64,000 nucleotides of DNA from Bacillus sp. Xin1. Its GTDB lineage: Bacteria > Bacillota > Bacilli > Bacillales > Bacillaceae_G. The DNA lies in NCBI RefSeq assembly GCF_013314535.1, contig NZ_JABUAE010000019.1, positions 1 to 64,000 on the forward strand. Direction: 5' to 3'. The notes beneath the pieces were generated by a model, which saw nothing but the letters and a program-made list of their open reading frames with translations, ran no database searches and had not been told where the DNA came from. The position numbers and the translations under genes were made by a program. This document shows, in pieces, positions 39,813 to 48,477 of the stretch (the stretch's first letter is position 1; every line of letters starts with the position of its first letter).

Positions 39813-39841
39813 ATAATACACTTAGTAAACTTATCAGTCAA
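39813..39841 (-). promoter_or_regulatory. Sigma-A promoter of the dhb operon
   Basis: On the minus strand TTGACT (39836-39841), 17 bases, then TATTAT (39813-39818). This is a near-consensus sigma-A promoter between two Fur-type boxes. The leader to the dhbA ATG is about 120 bases. Confidence 0.85.
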
Positions 39842-39900
39842 GTGTATTTAAATCTTAATTTTTTACACACTATCCTAAATAATAATCACAATTGATTAAT

Positions 39901-39915
39901 TGATAATGATTTTCA
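39901..39915. promoter_or_regulatory. Second, weaker Fur-type box
   Basis: TGATAAT G ATTTTCA differs from the 7-1-7 palindrome at one position. It lies about 60 bases upstream of the -35. It could give cooperative or looped Fur binding. The remaining stretch up to 40310 is very AT-rich with no gene seen. Confidence 0.55.
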
Positions 39916-40310
39916 TTTTCTTTTGTTACATCGAAATGATAATGTTTCTCAATATACTTGTCAATCTTTTTTTACTTTTCAGATAAAATATTTTGTTATT
40001 TTCCTATACTAATACCTATGAAAAACGTGTTTTCAATGTCTTTTTCTTTAAAAATAATAATTCAAAATAAGATTTACCCCCCTCTATAAATTATCTATAT
40101 TTTAGATAAATTTATACATATTACCTTTTAATACAGGGAATACTATTTTATAAATTAAATATTTTCTCAATAAATTTCTGAAAAAACACCTGGAAATATA
40201 TAATTTCATTTTTTATTAACTTGTAACAATCTTACTTTCTTTTCTAAATAACATAATTCCATTCACATACTCCCCCCTATAATAGAATAAACATTATATT
40301 TCTAAGTATA

Positions 40311-40340
40311 AAAAAGAGCCAGCCTACGCTGACTCTTTTC
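40311..40340 (-). terminator. Terminator downstream of sbcC region
   Basis: AGAGCCAGC / GCTGACTCT (one mismatch) with a 4-base loop and a U-run on the minus strand. It ends the sbcD-sbcC transcript or the small remnant next to it. Confidence 0.7.
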
Positions 40341-40341
40341 C

Positions 40342-40498
40342 TTATATTCTTACAATCGTTTCTTCAAATGTAATTGTTGGTTCTAAAAGTTCCATCATAT
40401 CAAAGGAGTTTTCAATCCGTTTCGTAAGTACTTCTTTCTAATTCATCACATTTTGGTTGCTCTATTGAGACTGTTACTTCACCACAAACCTCGTCTGA
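40342..40498 (-). pseudogene. Possible frameshifted small gene after sbcC
   Basis: Two protein-like frames abut: SDEVCGEVTVSIEQPKCDEL (frame closed by TGA at 40412) and VLTKRIENSFDMMELLEPTI with TFEETIVRI (stop at 40342). Joining them by removing one base near 40432 gives one continuous acidic sequence of about 50 residues. No start codon or ribosome binding site is obvious, and the first part overlaps the last codons of sbcC in another frame. The family is not recognised, so this is tentative. Confidence 0.3.
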
Positions 40499-43400
40499 CT
40501 ACAACCATCCTTCTGCTTTGTTACTTCAAGCACTGCCGGCATTGCATTTTTCAACTCTTGTACGTGCGAAATTACACCGATAAATCGTCCTGATTTTTGT
40601 AAGTCTATTAATGCATCGACTGCTTTTGTTAGTGACTCTTCGTCAAGTGAGCCAAATCCTTCATCGATAAACATCGTTTCGATAGAAATACCGCCTTCAT
40701 ACGCTTGAATTACATCTGCCATACCAAGCGCTAGACAAAGCGATGCATTAAATTTCTCTCCGCCGGACAATGTTTTTACGTCACGCGTTTGGCCTGTGTA
40801 TGCATCATATACATCTAATCCTAATCCACTTTGACGATTTCGTTTTTCAACTCGTTCACTTCTTTTTAAATAGAATTGTCCATTTGATAGTTTACGAAGT
40901 CTTTCGTTAGCAATTTGAACAATTTGTTCTAGATACTCAATTAAAATGTATCGTTCAAAGGAAATACGGCTCTCGTTATCCCCTTTCATTACTTCGTATA
41001 AATCAACAAGTTCTTGGAAAGCTTTTTCTTCTTCATGAATTTGTTCATCAATTCGTCTAATATTTTCATGTAAATCAGAAATGTACGCAACTGCACTTTG
41101 AGCGCGCTGACGTTTTTCTTTTGTAATATCAAGTTGAATTTCTAGTTCTTTCACTTGTTCTTCTAGAATCGTAATATCTATCCATTCTTTCTCCTCTAAT
41201 TCATTTGCTAATTCTTCAATTTGTTTCGCTAATACTTCAAGGGATGAATAGTATTTTTGGATGTGCTCTTGCAGATGTTTCATTTCTACATCTGTTAATT
41301 TTGCTTCTTTATAAGCTTGTTGATCAATAAATCCACCTTGCTTTAGCTCTGTCGTAAAACGAAGTAAAGTTTCTTCTTTCTTTTCTTTTGTATGAGTTAC
41401 TTGCTTCACAGCCCCATCGTACTCAGCTTGTACACGTATATTTTCATTTTGCCAATGTTGATAAGCTTCTTGTACTTTCTTCCACTCATCTTCCATAAAA
41501 CGAAGCTCTTGAACAACATTGTCATACTGCTGTTTCCATGCTGCTAACGTTTGCAAGCTTTCAGGGATTTTTTGTTGATCATGTTCATAAGACGTACGAA
41601 GCTCTATGCATTCTATTTCGATGCGATGCTGCATAGCCTCTGCTTCACGCTTTTGCTTCTGTAACTCTTCTAATTGTTCTTCTAATCCTTTTAGATTTGA
41701 AGCCAATTGTTTACGCTTTTCTTCGCTTGCTTTTAATGCATTTACTTCAGCTGCTAGTTGTTTTCCTTTTTGCACCAATTCGCGATATGTTTCAACTAAT
41801 TCTTCTGAGCGATACCCACGCTTCACGACTTCTTCTATTACTTGTTCATACTGCAAGCGATAGAAATTCCATTTTTCTTCTAATTGAACGTGCAATTTTT
41901 CAGCAACATTCTTATTTTCCCGCAGTTCATTAAGCTGCTTCTCATCGATGGAATCTCCCAATTCTGTAGCTTTCTTCGGGTGATTCATGCTACCACATAC
42001 TGGACAAGATTCCCCGTCATGAAGATGAAGAGCCAACACACCAGCTTGTTCGTTTAGCCAGCGGCGTTCCATATCTTCATACGATTTAACAACTATTTCC
42101 ATTTTTTGATAAGCAGTTTGTTTTTCTTGTTCATATGTTTGTTTTTCTTTCCAAACGTCATATGCTTGCTTTAAGACTTTTGCATCTTCTCGCATATTTG
42201 TTAGTTCTTCTACTTTTACTACATATTGTTCAAGTGCTACTTCTAACTGCTGCAGTTCTCCAGCTATTTGTTGTTTTTGGGATATCTGTCCTTCTAGCTG
42301 TTGTTCAAGCTTATGAATACCTGTTTTTAACTGCTCACTCTGACGCTCTATCTTTTGCAATGTTGATTTTTTCTCTGCCAATGAAGCAATAATTGGCTGT
42401 AATTCTTCTAATCTCTGTACATTTTTCTTAGCCTCTTCACGTACAGGCTCTCTGCCCTTTAATTCTTCATATTTCTCCTGTGCAAGTGCAAAGGTTGCAG
42501 TCGTCTTTTCCTTCTTAACAACTATTTGCTTTAGTAATTGTTCAGCATTTTGTTCACTTTGCACTGCTTCTTCATACCACTGTTCGAATGGCAATAATCG
42601 TTTTGCTTGTTCTGCATGTTTAAAACGCTGTTCCTGCATTTCTATTTGCGTGCGATTCTCTTGTAAAGTTGTTTGTTGCTCTTGTTTCTGCTCTAAATCT
42701 TTGAACTTTTCATTAACAGACTTCGCTATATGAAAACGACTGTCTACTTCTTTTAATTGCTGTGTTTGTACTGTTTGCTGCGCTTGTAATTGCTCAACTT
42801 CTGCTTCATAACAACTCGTTTCTTGTTCAAGTGCTTCGACTACTTGATGGGTATTAACATGTTCCTGCTGCACCAATGTTTCTAACAACGAACCATCTCG
42901 AATCGGCAACTTAAAGACATTACGAAAATATAGTTCTCTTTCTTTTTGCTTTTCTTGCAAGACGTCTTTCCACTGCTTCCGTTTTTGATCCAATAATTCA
43001 CGCATTAACTTATAGCGATCTGTTTTAAAAATACGTCGTAAAATTTCTTCTTTGTTTTCTGTTTCAGATGTTAGTAGTTTTCGAAATTCTCCTTGCGGAA
43101 GCATAACAATTTGACTAAATTGATGCTTACTAAGTCCAATTAAATCTTCAACCTTTTTGTTCACATCTGTTACATGAAAACGGTCCACACATGGAACTTT
43201 CTCATCACCTATTACTTCATATAACTCAACAGCATGCCCAGTAACTGTTTTATTCCCTTGTTTTTTATGACCAAGCTGTCTTTTAATTTCATATTGTTTA
43301 CCTTTCAATTGAAAGATTAATTCTACACTGGTATATACGTTGTCATCAGCAAATTGGCTGCGAAGCATACTCGTATCACTACGTTCCTCTCCGCTCGCTT

Positions 43401-43563
43401 CCCCATATAACACATAACAAATCGCATCAAATATCGTCGTTTTTCCCGCTCCTGTATTTCCTGAAATTGCAAAAATGCGATGATCCCCTAAATCACTGAA
43501 ATCAATAATCTCTCGCTGTTTATAAGGACCAAACGCCGTCATAATAAGTTGCAGTGGCCTCAT
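40474..43563 (-). CDS. sbcC: Exonuclease SbcC (SMC-like subunit)
   Basis: 1029 residues. Walker A GNTGAGKTTIFDA is at residues 34-46. Long coiled coils (about 180-480 and 560-850) surround the zinc hook CPVCGSMNH near residue 521. The C terminus carries the signature LSGGEKFNASLCLALG and Walker B MFIDEGFGSLDEES. With SbcD it forms the ATP-dependent nuclease that opens hairpins and processes DNA ends. It overlaps sbcD by 4 bases, so the two are coupled. Confidence 0.97.
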   Translation of the reverse strand: MRPLQLIMTAFGPYKQREIIDFSDLGDHRIFAISGNTGAGKTTIFDAICYVLYGEASGEERSDTSMLRSQFADDNVYTSVELIFQLKGKQYEIKRQLGHKKQGNKTVTGHAVELYEVIGDEKVPCVDRFHVTDVNKKVEDLIGLSKHQFSQIVMLPQGEFRKLLTSETENKEEILRRIFKTDRYKLMRELLDQKRKQWKDVLQEKQKERELYFRNVFKLPIRDGSLLETLVQQEHVNTHQVVEALEQETSCYEAEVEQLQAQQTVQTQQLKEVDSRFHIAKSVNEKFKDLEQKQEQQTTLQENRTQIEMQEQRFKHAEQAKRLLPFEQWYEEAVQSEQNAEQLLKQIVVKKEKTTATFALAQEKYEELKGREPVREEAKKNVQRLEELQPIIASLAEKKSTLQKIERQSEQLKTGIHKLEQQLEGQISQKQQIAGELQQLEVALEQYVVKVEELTNMREDAKVLKQAYDVWKEKQTYEQEKQTAYQKMEIVVKSYEDMERRWLNEQAGVLALHLHDGESCPVCGSMNHPKKATELGDSIDEKQLNELRENKNVAEKLHVQLEEKWNFYRLQYEQVIEEVVKRGYRSEELVETYRELVQKGKQLAAEVNALKASEEKRKQLASNLKGLEEQLEELQKQKREAEAMQHRIEIECIELRTSYEHDQQKIPESLQTLAAWKQQYDNVVQELRFMEDEWKKVQEAYQHWQNENIRVQAEYDGAVKQVTHTKEKKEETLLRFTTELKQGGFIDQQAYKEAKLTDVEMKHLQEHIQKYYSSLEVLAKQIEELANELEEKEWIDITILEEQVKELEIQLDITKEKRQRAQSAVAYISDLHENIRRIDEQIHEEEKAFQELVDLYEVMKGDNESRISFERYILIEYLEQIVQIANERLRKLSNGQFYLKRSERVEKRNRQSGLGLDVYDAYTGQTRDVKTLSGGEKFNASLCLALGMADVIQAYEGGISIETMFIDEGFGSLDEESLTKAVDALIDLQKSGRFIGVISHVQELKNAMPAVLEVTKQKDGCSQTRFVVK

Positions 43564-44717
43564 CTTCGTTCACCTTCCCGTTCCTGCACTGTTTGTAATA
43601 CTTCTAAGAAAAGACATTCTTTCTCTTCTGATAAATCTGCCCCCTTCATTTCTTTATAAAAAGCTTTTAAAAGAGATACGTCATCCATTTTATGCCTAGA
43701 AACAACAATTTCATCTGCTTCTGTAAATTCTCTTCTTTTCATAGAACGTTCAACATGCATTGCATTTGGATAGACAGAACGAACTTTCTCCATTGGCTGC
43801 AGTACAGGATTTTCATCTAATAATTTGACGAAAACGTAATCTTCACTTGTCGGATGCTTTAATAAATCATCTATTTTCGCTTCTACTGTTCGCATTTGGC
43901 GTCGAGGTGTAAATAAACGCTTCTCTATTGTGGTTTGTCCCGTTTCATCTAATTCAACAATATAATACCCTTTTTTATGTCGCTCTTCAGAAATGGAATA
44001 CGCAAGTGGTGACCCTGAATAGCGAATTGTTTCATTACGTACAAAATGCGCTTGATGTAAATGACCAAGCGCTGTGTAATGAAACTTGTCAAAATAGTGA
44101 CTATTAACATATTCAGCACCACCAATTGAAAGAGGACGTTCTGCATCACTCGTATTTTCTTCTGCTTCACCTGAAGAAGTAACAAATGCATGTCCCACAA
44201 ATACATGTCTTGCTTTTTGATTCATTGTTTCCGAAAGTTCATTCATAAAAATACGCATCGCATCATCATGCGAGCGAATATCTTCATTTTGCATCACATG
44301 TCTAACAATACTCGGGTCAGCATATGGTACTAAATGAAAATGGACCTCTCCATACGCATCATGCAAAACAACTGGTTCATAAGGAAATTGAAATTGTCCC
44401 ACAATATGTAACCCTTGTTTCTTCATTAAACTACTGCCAAAATGAATACGGTCTGGACTATCATGATTCCCTGCTACCGCGATTACCGGTGTTTGTAAAT
44501 CAATCACTATTTTTTGTAATACCTCATTTAATAAGTCTACTGCTTCTGTCGGTGGAATTGCTCGGTCGTATAAATCACCTGCAATGATTACGGCATCTGG
44601 TTTTTCTTCTTGTACAGCTCGAACGAACTGCTCTAAAACAATTCGTTGATCTTCGGTCATATATACACCGTGAACAAGTTTTCCTAAATGCCAATCTGCT
44701 GTATGAAAAAGTTTCAT
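43560..44717 (-). CDS. sbcD: Exonuclease SbcD (Mre11-like nuclease subunit)
   Basis: 385 residues. Metallophosphoesterase motifs are all present: HTADWHLG (5-12), AGDLYDR (46-52), GNHDSPDR (83-90), GHAFV and GHLHQAH (near 175 and 215). The C-terminal cap binds SbcC. It acts as a Mn2+-dependent nuclease on double-strand ends and hairpins. It is first in the pair with sbcC. Confidence 0.97.
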   Translation of the reverse strand: MKLFHTADWHLGKLVHGVYMTEDQRIVLEQFVRAVQEEKPDAVIIAGDLYDRAIPPTEAVDLLNEVLQKIVIDLQTPVIAVAGNHDSPDRIHFGSSLMKKQGLHIVGQFQFPYEPVVLHDAYGEVHFHLVPYADPSIVRHVMQNEDIRSHDDAMRIFMNELSETMNQKARHVFVGHAFVTSSGEAEENTSDAERPLSIGGAEYVNSHYFDKFHYTALGHLHQAHFVRNETIRYSGSPLAYSISEERHKKGYYIVELDETGQTTIEKRLFTPRRQMRTVEAKIDDLLKHPTSEDYVFVKLLDENPVLQPMEKVRSVYPNAMHVERSMKRREFTEADEIVVSRHKMDDVSLLKAFYKEMKGADLSEEKECLFLEVLQTVQEREGERR

Positions 44718-44738
44718 CTTTCCCTTCCTTTCTCTCTT

Positions 44739-44978
44739 TTAATTTACTGATTGTAATGAAACAAGTTGATACTTAAGTGTGGTCTTTCCATTTTCCCACT
44801 CTATCTTTTGAACAATTACACTACCAATTCTTTCTTGATCTGATTTATATAAAGGTAACATTTCATTCATAGCAAATAAATGATGACCATCTAACATTAA
44901 TTGAAATACATTTTCTTCTATATGTAATCTCGTTTCTTTTTCATTTGAAATAATCTTTGTGTGCATCTCAAATTTCAT
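44739..44978 (-). CDS. DUF2584 family protein
   Basis: 79 residues. The segments LHIEENVFQLMLDGHHLF and WENGKTTLKYQLVSLQSVN match the small Bacillus DUF2584 family. Function is unknown. The start at 44978 has AAAGGAG about 11 bases upstream. It lies 21 bases before sbcD and is probably cotranscribed with sbcDC. Confidence 0.75.
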   Translation of the reverse strand: MKFEMHTKIISNEKETRLHIEENVFQLMLDGHHLFAMNEMLPLYKSDQERIGSVIVQKIEWENGKTTLKYQLVSLQSVN

Positions 44979-45196
44979 ATAAACACAACTCCTTTTACTA
45001 TTCACTATACTTTAATAGTATAGTGGCTACTCATGATTGACAAGTGAATAGATGATAAAGAATTTACTTACACATTTGTTTATTTTTCATTTTATAATAC
45101 AGTATGTGAAATTTTACAATTAGAAAATACTATGATGATGTCTATTGCTTCATTGCGCAATTATTTTGCATGCAGAGCTTGTTCTTTCCAAAAGAA

Positions 45197-45242
45197 AAGA
45201 AACCATTTTGATCCATCTTTTTTCAAAACAGTTTCTTTTTTA
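45197..45242 (-). terminator. Terminator downstream of the 45287 gene
   Basis: GAAACCATTTTG / CAAAACAGTTTC imperfect stem with T-runs on both sides. It lies between two minus-strand genes. Confidence 0.65.
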
Positions 45243-45286
45243 TAATGTGGAATAATCTAATTTGTGGAGGTACCTTTAATCAAATT

Positions 45287-45544
45287 TTATTTTTGCAAAT
45301 AATCTTTCATTACATAGTACAATACAGTAATTAAAATAATCGCTATAATAAATGAAAATAAGGCCACGATATACCCATCTTTATTTAATATAAAACAAAG
45401 TGAAATAGATATGATAAAAACCGGAAACACGAGACGTACTTTATCTTTCACTTCTTCTGTCGTATCTGTATGATGAAAATACTGTGTAATTCCTACCATG
45501 AGAGAAGACAAAATAATAACCGATAATAGCAAAGGCCCTGGCAT
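45287..45544 (-). CDS. Small membrane protein, unknown function
   Basis: 85 residues with three predicted membrane helices (4-20, 36-54, 58-78) and a short charged loop (HHTDTTEEVKDKVR). No family recognised. The ATG has GGGGAG upstream. It is divergent from the hydrolase gene at 45973; the 430 bases between hold the sigma-54 promoter and its dyads. Confidence 0.65.
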   Translation of the reverse strand: MPGPLLLSVIILSSLMVGITQYFHHTDTTEEVKDKVRLVFPVFIISISLCFILNKDGYIVALFSFIIAIILITVLYYVMKDYLQK

Positions 45545-45792
45545 TCCGATCTCCCCTTTCTCTATTCCTTATTATATACAAACTCAAGCTTCGTTAAAAG
45601 TTTGACAATTCAGCGAATATAACAAAATATGATTCTTATCTATATTCAACCCTTTCCTTCCAAGCATAAGAGTCATATATAGTATATCCTCCATTTTTAA
45701 CCTATAATCAATCATGATTGTTGTAATATTCCTTTTCATCCGTGGAAATCCTGCAAATAGAACTCGTCAAAATATGCAATTTTCTACAAAAA

Positions 45793-45838
45793 GTCTAATA
45801 TTATGTCTAATTGTTTATTTGTTTAGACAGTTAGACAC
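45793..45838 (+). promoter_or_regulatory. Candidate activator-binding dyads (UAS) for the sigma-54 promoter
   Basis: Repeated half-sites: AGTCTAAT, TGTCTAA (45804-45810), then TTTAGACAG (45822-45830) and TTAGACAC. TGTCTAA and TTTAGACA form an inverted repeat. The TAGACAG/CTGTCTA core is shared with the perfect palindrome at 52696. It lies 40 to 85 bases upstream of the -24 element. Confidence 0.65.
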
Positions 45839-45878
45839 TTTTTTGCTAGTATTTCTTCTTTATGAAAGGCATTAAAAC

Positions 45879-45894
45879 TGGCACGTTACTTGCT
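45879..45894 (+). promoter_or_regulatory. Sigma-54 (-24/-12) promoter
   Basis: TGGCAC GTTAC TTGCT matches the -24/-12 consensus TGGCAC-N5-TTGCW at every conserved position. The start site would be about 12 bases downstream, some 65 bases before the hydrolase ATG. Confidence 0.88.
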
Positions 45895-45972
45895 TATTAA
45901 GTAAATTATAAAGGACATTTCAGATTGTATCGAGAAATAAGAACGAGAAAATATATAAGAGGAGGATTTAAA

Positions 45973-47025
45973 ATGACTGAAAATGTTTTATTTTCCATTA
46001 GTGAAAATGGTGTTGCATCGATTACTTTAAACCGTCCAAAAGCACTTAACTCTTTATCTTATGATATGTTACAACCAATTGGGCAAAAACTAAAAGAATG
46101 GGAAAAGGATGATCGCATCGCCATGATCGTCTTAAAAGGCGCTGGTACAAAAGGCTTTTGTGCTGGCGGTGATATTAAAACATTATATGAAGCGCGTTCA
46201 AGTGAAGTTGCATTACAACATGCAGAACAGTTTTTTGAAGAAGAATATGAAATAGATACTTATTTATATCATTATCCAAAGCCAATTATCGCTTGTTTAG
46301 ATGGAATTGTTATGGGTGGTGGCGTCGGCCTTACGAATGGCGCCAAACATAGAATTGTCACAGAGCGTACAAAATGGGCAATGCCTGAAATGAACATTGG
46401 GTTTTTCCCAGATGTCGGCGCTGCTTATTTCTTAAATAAAGCTCCTGGACAAGCTGGCCGTTATGTCGCATTATCAGCATCTGTCTTACAAGCTACTGAT
46501 GTGTTATATATAAATGCTGCTGATCATTACATGCCATCTGAAACGTTACCTACTTTTCTTGATGCAATCGAAAAAGTAAATTGGCACAATCAAAATGTAC
46601 ATATTACTTTAAAAGAACTCATAAATAAATATGAAACAACACCTAGTGTAGAAGGTGAACTTACTTCCGTGCAAGAAGAAATTGATAAGCACTTTTCATT
46701 CCAAACAGTCGAGGATATCATCCATTCATTAGAGAATACTGACAGTTCTTTCGCTTTAAAAACAAAAGAAAAGTTACTCTCAAAATCTCCATTCTCATTA
46801 AAAGTAACATTAAAGCAACTGATTGATGGGAAAGAAAAATCGATAGAAGAATGCTTTGCAACTGATCTCATACTCGCTAAAAATTTCATGAGACACGAAG
46901 ATTTCTTTGAAGGAGTCCGTTCTGTCGTAGTCGATAAGGATCAAAACCCACAATACAAATATAAACAATTAAGTGATGTTTCAGATGAAGAGGTAAATCG
47001 CTTCTTTAACCTTCTTAATGCATAA
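45973..47025 (+). CDS. 3-hydroxyisobutyryl-CoA hydrolase (enoyl-CoA hydratase-like)
   Basis: 350 residues, the HIBYL-CoA hydrolase length, longer than hydratases. Oxyanion-hole segments are KGFCAGGDIKTLYEA (near residue 60) and CLDGIVMGGGVGLTNG (near residue 110), and the catalytic Glu-type MPEMNIGFFPDVGAAYFL follows. It hydrolyses 3-hydroxyisobutyryl-CoA in valine breakdown. The start at 45973 has AGGAGG 7 bases upstream. It is driven by a sigma-54 promoter and is separate from, but coregulated with, the mms operon. Confidence 0.9.
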   Translation: MTENVLFSISENGVASITLNRPKALNSLSYDMLQPIGQKLKEWEKDDRIAMIVLKGAGTKGFCAGGDIKTLYEARSSEVALQHAEQFFEEEYEIDTYLYHYPKPIIACLDGIVMGGGVGLTNGAKHRIVTERTKWAMPEMNIGFFPDVGAAYFLNKAPGQAGRYVALSASVLQATDVLYINAADHYMPSETLPTFLDAIEKVNWHNQNVHITLKELINKYETTPSVEGELTSVQEEIDKHFSFQTVEDIIHSLENTDSSFALKTKEKLLSKSPFSLKVTLKQLIDGKEKSIEECFATDLILAKNFMRHEDFFEGVRSVVVDKDQNPQYKYKQLSDVSDEEVNRFFNLLNA

Positions 47026-47029
47026 TAGC

Positions 47030-47083
47030 AACCAGGCTAGATAAAAGCAGTTTATTTTCTGCTCTATCTAGCCTGGTTTATTA
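47030..47083 (+). terminator. Terminator after hydrolase gene
   Basis: AACCAGGCTAGATA / TATCTAGCCTGGTT, a 14-base perfect stem with a T-rich end, serving the convergent hydrolase and XRE genes. Confidence 0.85.
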
Positions 47084-47091
47084 CCGTACGA

Positions 47092-47637
47092 TTAAAATGA
47101 CGGAGGTGTTACAGCGAATAAAATAATAGCATCCTGATCAAATGGATTTTCCCATTTATGTTTCATGTACGAAGGAATTTTCACGCTATCACCTGAATGT
47201 AAAGTGTATATATTTTGTTGTAAATGAAAAACAACCTCTCCTTCTAAAACATGTGCAATTTCTTCTCCTTTATGTTCCAAAAGTTTTTCTGAGGAAATAG
47301 CATTAGGTGGTAAGGTCATTAAAGATACAGCCAAAGAACCCGTTAAATCTGGTGATAATAATTCATATGATAAATTTCCTACAATCATTTTCTTACGTTC
47401 ATTCGCTCTTACAACTAAGTCATTCGTATTCGTATCTTCCATTAAAAAGCTAAAAGTTGGAACCTCTAATGCTCTCGCTAATAGTTTCAACGTTTGAATA
47501 GAAGGGTTGGCTAATCCCCTCTCAATTTGACTTAGCATAGAGGGTGTTATTTCTGCTAACTTTGCTAGCTCCCTCATACTTAAGTTTTTTTGTTTTCGTA
47601 GCTCTTCCACCTTTTTCCCTATATTTATATTCTCCAC
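47092..47637 (-). CDS. XRE family regulator with C-terminal cupin domain
   Basis: 181 residues. The helix-turn-helix spans residues 9-63 (SMRELAKLAEITPSMLSQIE) and the cupin barrel spans 105-178 (LHSGDSVKIPSYMKHKWENP). The start is GTG with AAGGGG upstream. It is a paralog of the regulator at 4665, with the same layout and a divergent exporter gene. The likely target is the LysE gene. Confidence 0.86.
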   Translation of the reverse strand: MENINIGKKVEELRKQKNLSMRELAKLAEITPSMLSQIERGLANPSIQTLKLLARALEVPTFSFLMEDTNTNDLVVRANERKKMIVGNLSYELLSPDLTGSLAVSLMTLPPNAISSEKLLEHKGEEIAHVLEGEVVFHLQQNIYTLHSGDSVKIPSYMKHKWENPFDQDAIILFAVTPPSF

Positions 47638-47693
47638 ATTTTATACCCCTTTTAACGACTTTAATTAAATATATTTTAACACACTTAAATTTA

Positions 47694-47723
47694 GTTTAAC
47701 ATGCAACTTAAATTGTGTTAAAC
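47694..47723. promoter_or_regulatory. Candidate operator between XRE-cupin and LysE genes
   Basis: GTTTAAC ... GTTAAAC inverted repeat, with ACTTAAATT repeated twice in the shared promoter region (47685-47715) and further TTTTAA copies. This would be the binding region for the divergent XRE regulator. Confidence 0.5.
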
Positions 47724-47772
47724 TTATTTTAATTAAATTTTCAAAATATAAATAAAGAAAGGCGGAGTGATT

Positions 47773-48402
47773 ATGGAGAACTATCTTCTTTTTATTATCA
47801 TGTCGATTTGTCTTATCATTTTACCAGGACCTGACACTGCAATGGCTACGAAAAACACTCTTACTGCTGGGAAAATCGGAGGTGTGAAAACGGTTTTCGG
47901 TACATGTATCGCACTCTTAATTCATACTTTAGCTGCTGTAATTGGTCTTTCTGCTATTATTGTTAAATCAGCTTTCTTATTTTCTATTTTTAAATATGTT
48001 GGTGCACTTTATCTCGTCTATTTAGGCATAAAAGCACTTTTATCCTTAAAAAACAAAAACAACATAAATATGAATGACTTGCCTATGAAACACACCGATG
48101 GAAACACTTCTTGTTTTCGCCAAGGTTTTCTTACTAACCTTTTAAATCCTAAAGTTGCTGTTTTCTTTTTGACCTTTTTACCGCAATTTTTAAATCCTAA
48201 TCATAATACACTTATTCAGTTTTTGATTATGGGGCTTACCTATCTTGTTTTAACTGTAATATGGTTTGCTTTTTATATATTTTTAATTGATAAAATAAGT
48301 GTCTTTATGAAAAAGCCTGCTACACAAAGATATATTCAAGGGCTTACTGGTATTATATTAATTGGATTTGGTATAAAATTAGCGTTCGAAAAAAACAGTT
48401 AA
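47773..48402 (+). CDS. LysE family exporter
   Basis: 209 residues, six membrane helices. The N-terminal motif LILPGPDTAMATKNTLTAGK (residues 13-32) is the LysE/RhtB signature, and the conserved NPKVAVFFLTFLPQFL stretch is near residue 125. The family exports amino acids or homoserine-type compounds; the substrate is unknown. The start at 47773 has GGCGGAG upstream. It is divergent from the XRE-cupin regulator. Confidence 0.9.
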   Translation: MENYLLFIIMSICLIILPGPDTAMATKNTLTAGKIGGVKTVFGTCIALLIHTLAAVIGLSAIIVKSAFLFSIFKYVGALYLVYLGIKALLSLKNKNNINMNDLPMKHTDGNTSCFRQGFLTNLLNPKVAVFFLTFLPQFLNPNHNTLIQFLIMGLTYLVLTVIWFAFYIFLIDKISVFMKKPATQRYIQGLTGIILIGFGIKLAFEKNS

Positions 48403-48406
48403 CAAG

Positions 48407-48443
48407 AAAAATCCACCACTCATGAATGAGGGGTGGATTTTTC
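48407..48443. terminator. Bidirectional terminator
   Basis: AAAAATCCACC / GGTGGATTTTT strong stem between the convergent LysE and mmsA genes. Confidence 0.9.
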
Positions 48444-48477
48444 GTACATGTAACAAGTTACATACGTGTTCTCTCTA

